Positions 7,603 to 15,745 of a DNA stretch of 64,000 nt are shown here, piece by piece. The stretch's first letter is position 1, and the number at the start of each line of letters is the position of its first letter. This DNA is from Microbacterium luticocti DSM 19459 (GTDB taxonomy: Bacteria; Actinomycetota; Actinomycetes; Actinomycetales; Microbacteriaceae), in contig NZ_AULS01000002.1 of NCBI RefSeq assembly GCF_000422405.1, forward strand, positions 248,001-312,000, written 5' to 3'. A program made the translations under genes and the position numbers. The notes below the pieces were generated by a model. That model was not told where the DNA came from. It was given only the letters and a program-made list of their open reading frames with translations, and ran no database searches.

Positions 7603-9225
7603 ATGCCCCTCTCGCACGCTGAAACCGTACCCGCCCTCCTGCGCGAGCAGGCATCTCTGGGTGAGCACGCTGCGGTCATCGACCACGGTGTGCGGATATC
7701 GTACGCAGGGCTTTACGAACGCGTACGTGATGTCGGCCGCGCGTTCATCGCCGCGGGCGTCGGCCACGGCGACCGCGTCGCCGTCTGGCTGCCGAATCGC
7801 CACGAGTTCATCCTTGCGATGCTCGGAGCACAAGCGATCGGAGCAGCGGTCGTCCCGTTGAACACCCGCTACACAGGCCACGAGGCCGCATACATCCTGT
7901 CACGCTCGCGTGCCCGGGTCATCGTGCTCGACGATGCCTTCCTGGCGAAGGGCTTCGTACAGATGCTGCGTCGTGGCGGCCAGTCCCTGGTCGGCGGGGA
8001 CGGGGTCCCATCCCCCGCAGACGGGCAACCCGCGCCGGGGCTGCCGGCGTTGCGCCTGGCGGTCAGCCTCGACGGCTCCCACGGACCGGGCACGGCCTCG
8101 TGGGGTGAGTTCCTGGCCAGAGGACGTGCAGTCGGTGATGACGCGCTTGAGGCGCGGATGGAGGCAGTCACCCGCGACGACATGATCGACATGTTGTTCA
8201 CGTCGGGGACCACCGGAGCCCCCAAAGGCGTCATCGCGTTGCACCGGCAGAGCTTGTCGATCGCCCGCTCATGGTCGGAGGGTGCGGAGCTGACCCGCGA
8301 CGATGTGTACGGGATCGTGAACCCGATGTTCCATGGATTCGGGTACAAAGCCGGGCTGCTCTCATCGCTGATCGCCGGCTGCACGATCATCCCGATCTCG
8401 GTGTTCGAGCCCGAGGCGCTCATGCAGCTCGTCGAAGCCGAACGGATCTCGGTGCTCCCCGGAGTCCCGACGATCTTCACCACATTGCTCGACCACCCCC
8501 GCAGGCGTGATTATGATCTGTCGTCGTTGCGGTTCGCTGTGGCCGGGGCGACCACGGCTCCGCCTACACTGTTCCACGACATGGTCGATGTTCTCGGATT
8601 CGACCGCGTGGCGCAGGCGTATGGACTCACGGAGTGCCTTGTTGCGACATTCTCACGGCACGGCGAGTCGCTCGATCACGCGTCCCAGACGACAGGCCCG
8701 GCGGTTCCCGGTCTCGAGATCCGCGTGGTCGACGAGCACGGCCGTGACACGCCGACCGATCAACCGGGTGAGATCCTGCTGCGCGGTGACATCGTGTTCA
8801 CGGGCTACTTCGAGGATGCCGCTGCCACGGCTGCGGCATTCGATGGGGAGGGCTGGTTCCACACCGGGGATGTGGGTAGCCTCGACGAACACGGTTGCCT
8901 GAAGATCACGGACCGCATCAAAGACATGTTCATCGTCGGTGGTTTCAATGTCTACCCGGCGGAGGTCGAACACGTGCTCCGGGGACATCCCGCAGTCAAC
9001 GAGTCGGCGGTGCTCGGGATCCCGGACGACCGGCTGGGCACAGTGGGCCGCGCCTATGTCAAGCTGCTCACCGATGCGCAAAAGCCGAGTGCGCAAGAGC
9101 TCGCTGAGTTCTGCCGGGAGCGGCTGGCGAACTTCAAAGTGCCGCGCGAGTTCGTGTTCGTCGACGACTTTCCCCGCAATGCGACGGGCAAGATCCTGAA
9201 GCGGGAGCTTCGCGACGAGTCTTGA
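7603..9225 (+). CDS. fadD3: FadD3-like HIP-CoA ligase (acyl-CoA synthetase)
   Basis: A 540-aa ANL-superfamily adenylate-forming enzyme. The phosphate-binding FTSGTTGAPKG lies near residues 199-209, followed by HRQSLSIARSW and NPMFHGFGYKAG as in FadD3; then AYGLTE, a GWFHTGDVG stretch, KDMFIVGGFNVYP and the catalytic lysine in NATGKILKRELR. FadD3 activates the C/D-ring propionate HIP with CoA and ATP, producing the inducer of KstR2. The protein is slightly longer than mycobacterial FadD3, with an insert around residues 125-165 (GDGVPSPADGQPAPG). AAAGGA precedes the ATG. It converges on the thiolase, with a perfect hairpin between them. Confidence 0.87.
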   Translation: MPLSHAETVPALLREQASLGEHAAVIDHGVRISYAGLYERVRDVGRAFIAAGVGHGDRVAVWLPNRHEFILAMLGAQAIGAAVVPLNTRYTGHEAAYILSRSRARVIVLDDAFLAKGFVQMLRRGGQSLVGGDGVPSPADGQPAPGLPALRLAVSLDGSHGPGTASWGEFLARGRAVGDDALEARMEAVTRDDMIDMLFTSGTTGAPKGVIALHRQSLSIARSWSEGAELTRDDVYGIVNPMFHGFGYKAGLLSSLIAGCTIIPISVFEPEALMQLVEAERISVLPGVPTIFTTLLDHPRRRDYDLSSLRFAVAGATTAPPTLFHDMVDVLGFDRVAQAYGLTECLVATFSRHGESLDHASQTTGPAVPGLEIRVVDEHGRDTPTDQPGEILLRGDIVFTGYFEDAAATAAAFDGEGWFHTGDVGSLDEHGCLKITDRIKDMFIVGGFNVYPAEVEHVLRGHPAVNESAVLGIPDDRLGTVGRAYVKLLTDAQKPSAQELAEFCRERLANFKVPREFVFVDDFPRNATGKILKRELRDES

Positions 9226-9239
9226 CCCGTCACGCACGT

Positions 9240-9268
9240 CGGCCCGGCACGCACAGCGCGCCGGGCCG
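9240..9268. terminator. Bidirectional hairpin between fadD3 and the thiolase gene
   Basis: CGGCCCGGC (9240-9248) pairs perfectly with GCCGGGCCG (9260-9268) around an 11-base loop. It sits in the 60-base gap between two convergent genes, where a shared terminator is expected. There is no T tract, as is common in high-GC actinobacteria. Confidence 0.6.
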
Positions 9269-9285
9269 ATCCGTTCAGCGACCGA

Positions 9286-10506
9286 TCAACTCAGCCGCTC
9301 GAGGATCATCGCCATCCCCTGTCCGCCCGCCACACACATCGTTTCCACGGCGAACTGCTCGTCCCGCTCCTGCAGCGCGTGGATCGCGGTCGTGGCGATG
9401 CGTGCCCCGGTCATCCCGAAGGGGTGCCCGAGGGCGATGGCTCCACCGTTGACGTTGACCCGTTCCGGGTCGATGCCGATGTCATCGATCGAGGGCAGAA
9501 CCTGAGCTGCAAAGGCCTCATTGATCTCGAGGAGATCGATGTCACGAATGGCGAGCCCGGCGTTGTCGAGGGCGCGCTGGACGGCCTGCACCGGACCAAG
9601 TCCCATGATCTCAGGACTGAGCGCCGAGACCCCGGTCGCGACGATGCGGGCGAGTGGGGTCAACCCGAGTTCGGCCGCACGGACCTCGCTCATTACCACG
9701 AGGGCAGCCGCACCGTCGTTGAGCGGACAACAGTTGGCAGCCGTGACCGTCCCGTGCGGCCGGAACACCGGTTGCAGCGCGCTCACGCTCTCGAGCGTCA
9801 CCCCTTTTCGTGGACCGTCGTCCGCGCACACCTCGGTGCCATCCGGCAACCTGACGGGCGTGATGTCCCGCTCCCAGAAGCCGCGTGCGGCGGCGGCCTC
9901 TGCCCGCTGCTGGCTGCGCACCGCCCACTCGTCCTGGGCGCGCCGGGAGACACCACGGAATGTCGCGACGTTCTCGGCGGTGTCACCCATCGCGATGTAG
10001 ATGTCGGGCAGCTCGTCGGCCCCGCGGGGGTCGGTCCAGACGTGGTCGGCGTTCTCTGCCTGGGTCCGCGTACGTTCCGTCGCTGCCTCGAAGCGCGGGT
10101 TCTGTGTCCCATCCCCGCCATCGGCTTTGCCTGCGCCGAATCGAGAGACGGCCTCGACACCTGCGGCGATGAACACATCGCCCTCACCCGCTTTGATCGC
10201 GTGGAACGCCATCCGCGCGCTCTGCAGAGAGGATGAGCAATAGCGATTCACCGTGGTACCGGGAACATCATCCAGTCCGAGTTGCATCGCGACGATCCGT
10301 CCGATGTTGTATCCCTGCTCGCCGGCGGGTTGCGCGCATCCCATGAGAAGGTCGTCGATCGTATGCGGATCGAGCTCGGGCACGGCATCCAACGCCGCCT
10401 GCACGATCTGCGTCGCCAGATCGTCGGCACGCAGCTCACGCAGACTGCCCTTGTATGCCCGCCCGATGGGTGAGCGGACCGCAGAGACGATGACGGCTTC
10501 GGCCAT
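9286..10506 (-). CDS. Thiolase (acetyl-CoA C-acyltransferase, FadA3-like)
   Basis: A 406-aa thiolase with all catalytic parts: nucleophilic Cys90 in TVNRYCSSSLQ, NEAF, His in GGAIALGHPFGMTG and the C-terminal Cys in MCVAGGQGM. It resembles the general mycobacterial FadA3 type more than the FadA5/FadA6 steroid thiolases, which have DRQCGSSQQ-like or DCQCGSGQQ-like nucleophile motifs. It would cleave a 3-ketoacyl-CoA to release acetyl- or propionyl-CoA. The ATG at 10506 lies 11 bases after the upstream SDR stop; the longer frame runs into that SDR. Co-transcription with the SDR from the operator at 11382 is likely. Confidence 0.9.
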   Translation of the reverse strand: MAEAVIVSAVRSPIGRAYKGSLRELRADDLATQIVQAALDAVPELDPHTIDDLLMGCAQPAGEQGYNIGRIVAMQLGLDDVPGTTVNRYCSSSLQSARMAFHAIKAGEGDVFIAAGVEAVSRFGAGKADGGDGTQNPRFEAATERTRTQAENADHVWTDPRGADELPDIYIAMGDTAENVATFRGVSRRAQDEWAVRSQQRAEAAAARGFWERDITPVRLPDGTEVCADDGPRKGVTLESVSALQPVFRPHGTVTAANCCPLNDGAAALVVMSEVRAAELGLTPLARIVATGVSALSPEIMGLGPVQAVQRALDNAGLAIRDIDLLEINEAFAAQVLPSIDDIGIDPERVNVNGGAIALGHPFGMTGARIATTAIHALQERDEQFAVETMCVAGGQGMAMILERLS

Positions 10507-10517
10507 GGAGAACTCCT

Positions 10518-11315
10518 CTAGGTACGGGGCTGGTCGCCCGGAAAGACATCTGCATTGGGTGTGTGTGACAAGAAGGCGGGCCATTCACCACCGCCGTCCA
10601 CCGGCACAACACCGCCGGTGACGTGCGCGGCCAGTGGCGAGGCCAGAAAGACGCAAACGTCACCGACCTCCTCCGGCGTGGCCAGGCGCCCCCGCGGAAT
10701 GGTGCCGGCGACACGTGCATGCTGCTCGGGGCTGCCATAGTGCTCATCGGCGCCGTCGGTGGCGACGAGCCCGCAACGCACGGCGTTCACGCGGACCTCG
10801 GGGGCCCATTCCGCGCCCAGGCTGTGGGTGAGGCTCTCGAGAGCGGCCTTTGCCGCCCCGTAGACGGCGGTGCCGGGGCTCGGACGCCGGGCGCTGATGG
10901 AGGTGATGTTGATCACGCTCCCTCGACGTTCCCGCAGGAGTGACCACGCCGCACGTGCCGTGAATGCGGCCGAGAGGAAATTGAGCTCGGTGATCGCGCG
11001 CAGGTAACCGGGCGACCCGGCTTCGAACCGGCCGAAGGGCGAGCCGCCGGCATTGTTGACCAGCACGTCCAGCCCTCCGTGGCGGGCGCGCAGCTGCGAC
11101 ATCCATGCGTCCACCTGCTCCGGGTCGCGGACATCCACGGCGGTGAAGCGGGCGCGCCGCCCGTCCGCCTCGGGCAGGGTGTCCGGTTCGGTACGCCCAC
11201 AGAACTCGACGTCTGCGCCGGATGCCAGGAATCGGGTGACGATGCCTCGCCCGACGCCACGGCCACCACCGGTGATGGCCACCACCTTGCCGGACAGATC
11301 GATGAGGATGGTCAC
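10518..11315 (-). CDS. SDR-family oxidoreductase
   Basis: A 265-aa classical SDR with TGGGRGVGRG near residue 15, NNAGGSPFG, serine in ITSISARR and YGAAK, ending in a HVTGGVVPVDGGGEW stretch with a longer tail than usual. The GTG start at 11315 is preceded by AAGGGAG at a good distance; the ATG at 11384 would start inside the KstR2-like operator and is rejected. It is upstream of the thiolase in the same operon, so a 3-hydroxyacyl-CoA dehydrogenase role preceding thiolysis is a reasonable inference, but a ring hydroxyl substrate is also possible. Confidence 0.87.
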   Translation of the reverse strand: MTILIDLSGKVVAITGGGRGVGRGIVTRFLASGADVEFCGRTEPDTLPEADGRRARFTAVDVRDPEQVDAWMSQLRARHGGLDVLVNNAGGSPFGRFEAGSPGYLRAITELNFLSAAFTARAAWSLLRERRGSVINITSISARRPSPGTAVYGAAKAALESLTHSLGAEWAPEVRVNAVRCGLVATDGADEHYGSPEQHARVAGTIPRGRLATPEEVGDVCVFLASPLAAHVTGGVVPVDGGGEWPAFLSHTPNADVFPGDQPRT

Positions 11316-11381
11316 GGGTTTCTCCCTTGTGTACTGACGCGGCACCGTCGCCGGGCGAGGGCCCTTGGCCACATTACCAAA

Positions 11382-11391
11382 CAAATGCTAG
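11382..11391. promoter_or_regulatory. KstR2-like operator, site 4
   Basis: CAAATGCTAG within ACCAAACAAATGCTAGTTTT lies between the SDR starting at 11315 and the SDR starting at 11401. It overlaps TAGTTT (11389-11394), which is placed as a -10 element six bases before the 11401 ATG, suggesting direct occlusion of a leaderless promoter. Confidence 0.65.
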
Positions 11392-11400
11392 TTTTGTTGC

Positions 11401-12237
11401 ATGAACGACGTAGTGGCATCCTCCCCCATCCGGCGACACGTGGTGGTCACAGGTGGAGCACTCGGTATCGGCGGCGCAGTGAGTCGGCGTTTCGGCGCCG
11501 AAGGCGCGCTGGTGGTGCTCGTGGACATCGACGAGGTCGGCGCTGCGACGGCACGGGCGGAGATCGTCGCGGCCGGCGGCGCCTGCATCGTGGTCATAGG
11601 CGACATCACGGACGACGAGACTGTCAGCGCGCTGGGGGCGGCCGTGGACGAGCATGCAGATGGGCGCGTCGACGTGTTGGTGAACAACGTTGGCGACTTC
11701 CGACCGGCAAAGGCGGTGTTCTTCAAGAGCCCGCCCGAGCAGTGGGAGCGCCTGCACAAGCTCAACTACTGGCACGTGCTGACCGTGACGCACCTGCTGC
11801 TGCCCGGAATGATCGAACGCGGCTCGGGAGCCATCGTGAACGTGTCTACAGTCGAGGCATTCCGAGGCATTCCAGGGAATGCCGTGTACTCGGGTTACAA
11901 CGCTGCGGTGTCTGCGTTCACAAAGAGCCTGGCGGTCGAAGTGGCAGGGTTCGGCATCCGCGTGAACGCGATCGCACCCGACCTCGCCGACACCCCGCAG
12001 ACTCCCGCCGAGCTGATGCTCGCCGGTCGCGACCCCGAGCTCATCAAGTCGTGGGTCCCGCTCGGCCGCTTCGGCGAGCCGGACGACTACGCCGACGTGG
12101 TCGCCTTCCTCGCCTCCGACGCCGCACGCTTCGTCACCGGGCAGACCATTCCGGTCGATGGCGGCACTCTTGCCGCATCGGGCTGGTATCGCAAGGCCCA
12201 CGGCCGCGGCTGGACCAACATGCCGGATCACGCCTGA
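11401..12237 (+). CDS. SDR-family protein with altered active site (YxxxN)
   Basis: A 278-aa SDR-fold protein with TGGALGIGGA near residue 19, NNVG, a serine in NVSTVEAF and DGGTLAASGW near the end. At the catalytic position it reads YSGYN: the tyrosine is present but the usual lysine of YxxxK is asparagine. Loss of that lysine normally weakens cofactor binding and catalysis, so it may have a different chemistry or be a divergent family. There is no Shine-Dalgarno; TAGTTT six bases upstream of the ATG suggests a leaderless mRNA overlapping a KstR2-like operator. It converges on the Liv-type operon. Confidence 0.8.
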   Translation: MNDVVASSPIRRHVVVTGGALGIGGAVSRRFGAEGALVVLVDIDEVGAATARAEIVAAGGACIVVIGDITDDETVSALGAAVDEHADGRVDVLVNNVGDFRPAKAVFFKSPPEQWERLHKLNYWHVLTVTHLLLPGMIERGSGAIVNVSTVEAFRGIPGNAVYSGYNAAVSAFTKSLAVEVAGFGIRVNAIAPDLADTPQTPAELMLAGRDPELIKSWVPLGRFGEPDDYADVVAFLASDAARFVTGQTIPVDGGTLAASGWYRKAHGRGWTNMPDHA

Positions 12238-12258
12238 GGTTCGACGCGCGACCGAACC
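12238..12258. terminator. Hairpin between convergent SDR and livF genes
   Basis: GGTTCG pairs with CGAACC around a nine-base loop in the 31-base gap between two converging genes. The stem is short, but the position suits a bidirectional terminator. Confidence 0.45.
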
Positions 12259-12268
12259 ATGCCGCGCA

Positions 12269-12994
12269 TCAGCCCACGGCACTGCCGAAGTAGGCCTGCT
12301 GGATCTGTTCGGCCGTGACCTCGCTGGACGGTCCCGAGAGCACGGTTCGCCCCATCTCGATGATGGTGACCTGGTCTGCGATGGCAACAGACTCGTTCAC
12401 TCCCTGCTCGATCAGGAGGATGCCCAGGCCCGTGCTCTTGAGTGCGTGGATCTGTTCCATCACCTCTTTCACGATGACCGGCGCAAGCCCCTGGCTGGGT
12501 TCATCGAGGATCAGCAGCTTCGGCCGGGCCATGAGCGCCTGCCCGATCGCGAGCATCTGCTGTTGACCGCCGGACATGCTGGCCGCTGCCAGCGCCCGCT
12601 TCTGCTTCAGGATGGGGAACAGCGCGTAGATTTCGTCGAGCGCGCCGGCGAGTGCGTGCCGGCGCTGCCCGGTCGAGAAGCCTCCGAGCAGGAGGTTCTG
12701 CTCGACTGTCAACTCGTGAAAGACACGCTTTCCCTCTTGCACATACGAGATGCCCTGAGCGACCCTCTTGTGGACGGGGGCGTCGAGCGGACGCCCCCGG
12801 TACCGGAGAGCACCGGACGTCGCGCGGTTCAGACCCGAAATGGCGCGCAGGGTCGTGGTCTTGCCGGCACCGTTGCGGCCGAGCAAGACCGTGATCTCCC
12901 CGTTCCGGACGGTCAGCGAAACATCGCGGACGACCTTCAGGTCACCATAGCCGGTCGCGAGGTGCTCGACTTCGAGCAAGATGTCAGCGGCCAT
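12269..12994 (-). CDS. LivF-type ABC importer ATPase
   Basis: A 241-aa ABC ATPase of the branched-chain amino-acid/HAAT LivF family. Walker A is GRNGAGKTT near residue 39, the signature is MSGGQQQMLAIGQAL, and Walker B is LLILDEPSQGLAP. It powers uptake with the fused permease-ATPase encoded upstream. The ATG at 12994 overlaps the end of that gene by 11 bases; the longer frame is a shadow. Operon order from 16957 downwards is binding protein, LivH permease, LivM-LivG fusion, LivF. The KstR2-like operator at the operon head suggests that a steroid-derived acid, not an amino acid, is the cargo. Confidence 0.9.
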   Translation of the reverse strand: MAADILLEVEHLATGYGDLKVVRDVSLTVRNGEITVLLGRNGAGKTTTLRAISGLNRATSGALRYRGRPLDAPVHKRVAQGISYVQEGKRVFHELTVEQNLLLGGFSTGQRRHALAGALDEIYALFPILKQKRALAAASMSGGQQQMLAIGQALMARPKLLILDEPSQGLAPVIVKEVMEQIHALKSTGLGILLIEQGVNESVAIADQVTIIEMGRTVLSGPSSEVTAEQIQQAYFGSAVG

Positions 12995-14801
12995 CGTCGC
13001 CTCCAATGATGTCGGTGTCCACCGCGGCCCCGAGGTACTCCTCGAGCACCTGGGGGTCACGTTCGATCTGCGCCGGGGTCCCATGAGCCATGACCTTGCC
13101 CTGTGCGAGGACATAGATGTCATCGGCGAGCCGCAGCACCAGCTGGAAGTTGTGCTCGACGAGCACGACTGTCATTCCGGCATCCCGCAGCCGCCTGATC
13201 AGAGCTTCGAGGACGTCCAGTTCATCCTCGTCCAGTCCAGACGCGACCTCATCCAGAAGGAGGACCTTCGGCGACGAAGCGAGACTGCGCGCCACCTCGA
13301 GCAGCCTGCGATTGCCCAGCGGCAGGGCATCGGCGAACTCGTCGCTGTGGGCGCTCAGACCCACAAGCACGAGCGCCTGCAGTGCCTGCTCACGGTCGCT
13401 GCGCCGCACCCGGCGGAAGCGAGGCAGACGCAGCACCGCCGAGAGGACGCTGGCGCGATCGGCCGCGTAGCGCCCCGACTCGACGACCTCCAGAACAGTG
13501 AGCTTCTCGGGGATGTTCGGAGTCTGGAACGTGCGCGAGACTCCTGCACGGGCGACTCGGTACGAGGCGCGCCCCTGGATCTGCTCGCCGTCGAGGCTGA
13601 TGGTTCCGGCGTCCGCCCTATAGAAGCCCGACACCATGTTGAGCAACGTTGTCTTGCCCGATCCGTTGGGACCGATGATGGCGGTCACAGCGCCAGGCTC
13701 GGCCACCACGTCGACGTCCGAGAGCGCTTGGTTACCGCCGAATGCCTTCGACACGCCGGCGATCTCGGTGCGAGCACCCGGCATCGGCCCGAGCTCTCCT
13801 GTCTGGCCCGTTTCGGTCGTCTGGCCCAGCCGCACGTGCGCGGCACGATCGAGGCGACGGATGCCCCTGCGCACCAGACCGGACACACCACCGGTGAACA
13901 GCACGCCTCCGAGCAGAAGGAACGCGCCGGAGATGATGAGCCCGTACTGCTGGAAGTTCGTCGACTGGTTCATTCCGAACTGCAGGACGGCGGCACCGAT
14001 GAGGGCGCCGTAGATGCTTGCGGAGCCGCCGAAGATGGATGCGGCCAGCACCGTCATCGCAAACGAGAACGAGAACGCCTCCGGGGAGATGAACATATCC
14101 AGGTTGGCGAACAGCACCCCCGCCAGGCCTGCCGGGAGGGCACCGAGCGCGTACGCAATGAGCTTCGTGCGGAAGACCGAGATACCCATCGACGAGGCCA
14201 GCACCGGGCTCTGTTTGAGAACTCGCAACGCGGTTCCGTGGCGCGATACCACAAGGTTACGCATCACCGCGAACCAGAGGATCGCGACGAGAACGATGGC
14301 CACATAGTAGCTGCGTGTGTCGATCATCTCGCCAAAGAAGGTCGGTGACGCAATTCCAGACATTCCATTGCGTCCCCCGGTGATCCCCTTGAACATGGAG
14401 AGCACATCGGGTACGAGCAGGATGAGGAAAAATGATGTCATCGCGAGCGACCAGCCACCCAGGCGTAGCCCGGGGACGCCGGAGATCAGCCCGACCGCGA
14501 GCGCCGCGAGTGCTCCGGCGATCAGTTGCAGCCAGAGCTCGGTCACCCCAGCCTTGCTGATGAGACCGGCTGTGTATGCGCCGGCCGCGTACATCGCGAC
14601 TTGACCGAGTGCGAGCTCCCCAGCGTACCCGAACGAAAGGTTCATTCCGCCGACGATGAGAGCGAGCAGCAGCGAGAGTTCGATCTGGCGGGTCACCGTG
14701 TAGTTCAACCCGACGAACGGCAGGGTGATCAGCACGACGCCCACCGCGAGCGGCCAGATCCAGCCGGGGATGCGGCGCAGACGCACCCAGAATGTGGCCA
14801 T
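12984..14801 (-). CDS. LivM-LivG fusion: ABC importer permease plus ATPase
   Basis: A 605-aa protein fusing a LivM-type permease (residues about 1-330, eight or more hydrophobic segments, with the LivM-like SFGYAGELALGQVAMY) to a LivG-type ATPase (about 345-605). The ATPase has Walker A GPNGSGKTT, Walker B VLLLDEVASGLDE and an H-loop in VEHNFQ. Its signature, LPLGNRRLLEVARSL, is degenerate compared with the usual LSxGxQR of LivG. The linker is about 30 residues rich in T, G and Q. Fused LivM-LivG proteins are known in other HAAT systems. The start has GAAAGGA upstream; the preceding livH ends two bases before. Confidence 0.9.
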   Translation of the reverse strand: MATFWVRLRRIPGWIWPLAVGVVLITLPFVGLNYTVTRQIELSLLLALIVGGMNLSFGYAGELALGQVAMYAAGAYTAGLISKAGVTELWLQLIAGALAALAVGLISGVPGLRLGGWSLAMTSFFLILLVPDVLSMFKGITGGRNGMSGIASPTFFGEMIDTRSYYVAIVLVAILWFAVMRNLVVSRHGTALRVLKQSPVLASSMGISVFRTKLIAYALGALPAGLAGVLFANLDMFISPEAFSFSFAMTVLAASIFGGSASIYGALIGAAVLQFGMNQSTNFQQYGLIISGAFLLLGGVLFTGGVSGLVRRGIRRLDRAAHVRLGQTTETGQTGELGPMPGARTEIAGVSKAFGGNQALSDVDVVAEPGAVTAIIGPNGSGKTTLLNMVSGFYRADAGTISLDGEQIQGRASYRVARAGVSRTFQTPNIPEKLTVLEVVESGRYAADRASVLSAVLRLPRFRRVRRSDREQALQALVLVGLSAHSDEFADALPLGNRRLLEVARSLASSPKVLLLDEVASGLDEDELDVLEALIRRLRDAGMTVVLVEHNFQLVLRLADDIYVLAQGKVMAHGTPAQIERDPQVLEEYLGAAVDTDIIGGDDGR

Positions 14802-14803
14802 GG

Positions 14804-15661
14804 CTACACGGTCCTTTCAGTGCGACGGGTGAGCAGGCCAGTGGGCTTGATCATGAGAATGGCGATGAGGATGACGAAGACGCTGAGGTTGGCGTAGTCC
14901 GAGCCGATGTAGCGACTGGCGAGTGCCTCGACGAGCCCGACGATCAGACCGCCGGCAATGGTTCCCCACATGGATCCGAAACCGCCGATCGCGAGCACGA
15001 CGAACCCTTTGATCGCCAGCGACGCGCCGAGGGTGGCGACTGCATACGTCTTGGGGCCGACGAAGACACCGAGCAGACCCGCCAGAACGCCGGTGAAGAT
15101 GAACGCGATGAGTGCGAAGCGTCGCACGTTCACACCCCGCAGCTGGGCGGCTTCGCGGTCCTCACTCATGCCGAGAAGCGCGATTCCGGTAATGCTGCGC
15201 TTGAGGTACTGGGTGAGGATGACCACGAGCAGGAGCACGAGGACGATCAGCGACAGTTCGACGGGGTACACGCGACCACCGAGGAGAGTGAGGACCTGGT
15301 CACCGAAGAAGAACGGCACCCGGCGGGGCTCACCGCCCCAGATCACCTGCGCGATGCCTTCGATGATGATGGATGCGCCGAGTGTCGTCACCAGGAGGTT
15401 GTGGGAATCCTTCACCGGCCGCACGGCGATGCGCTCTTCAAGTGCGGCCACGCCGCCCACGATGATGCCGGCGCCGATCGCCACGAGCCACCAGGGCAGT
15501 CCCCACACCGAGATACCGATGTAGGCGAGGAACGCGCCCACCATCATGAGCGCCGCTTGTGCGAAGTTGAACGTCTTCTGCGAGAGGAAGACGATGTTGT
15601 ATCCGATGGCGACGAGCGCGTACACCGCACCCAGCGCAAGACCGGACCAGATGATCGTCAT
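14804..15661 (-). CDS. LivH-type ABC importer permease
   Basis: A 285-aa integral membrane protein of the LivH permease family, with about eight hydrophobic segments, the N-terminal SGLALGAVYALVAIGYNIVF and the conserved RGVNVRRFALIAF loop. It forms the transmembrane channel with the LivM half of the next gene in the operon. AAAGGCG precedes the ATG. Spacing to the fusion gene is two bases, so the operon is tight. Cargo is not visible from the permease; regulation by the KstR2-like site upstream of the binding protein argues for a steroid catabolite. Confidence 0.9.
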   Translation of the reverse strand: MTIIWSGLALGAVYALVAIGYNIVFLSQKTFNFAQAALMMVGAFLAYIGISVWGLPWWLVAIGAGIIVGGVAALEERIAVRPVKDSHNLLVTTLGASIIIEGIAQVIWGGEPRRVPFFFGDQVLTLLGGRVYPVELSLIVLVLLLVVILTQYLKRSITGIALLGMSEDREAAQLRGVNVRRFALIAFIFTGVLAGLLGVFVGPKTYAVATLGASLAIKGFVVLAIGGFGSMWGTIAGGLIVGLVEALASRYIGSDYANLSVFVILIAILMIKPTGLLTRRTERTV

Positions 15662-15745
15662 GAGATGAGCGCCTTTGCAAGAGAGCCACTGCAGGGGCGG
15701 CCCCGGCCGTCACATCGACCGAGGCCACCACCACATGCTGTTCCG

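Noticed and set aside
9286..10506. Naming the island thiolase fadA6
   Set aside because: Its nucleophile motif NRYCSSSLQ fits FadA3-type enzymes; the thiolase at 37922 is closer to the FadA5/6 pattern, so no symbol was given.
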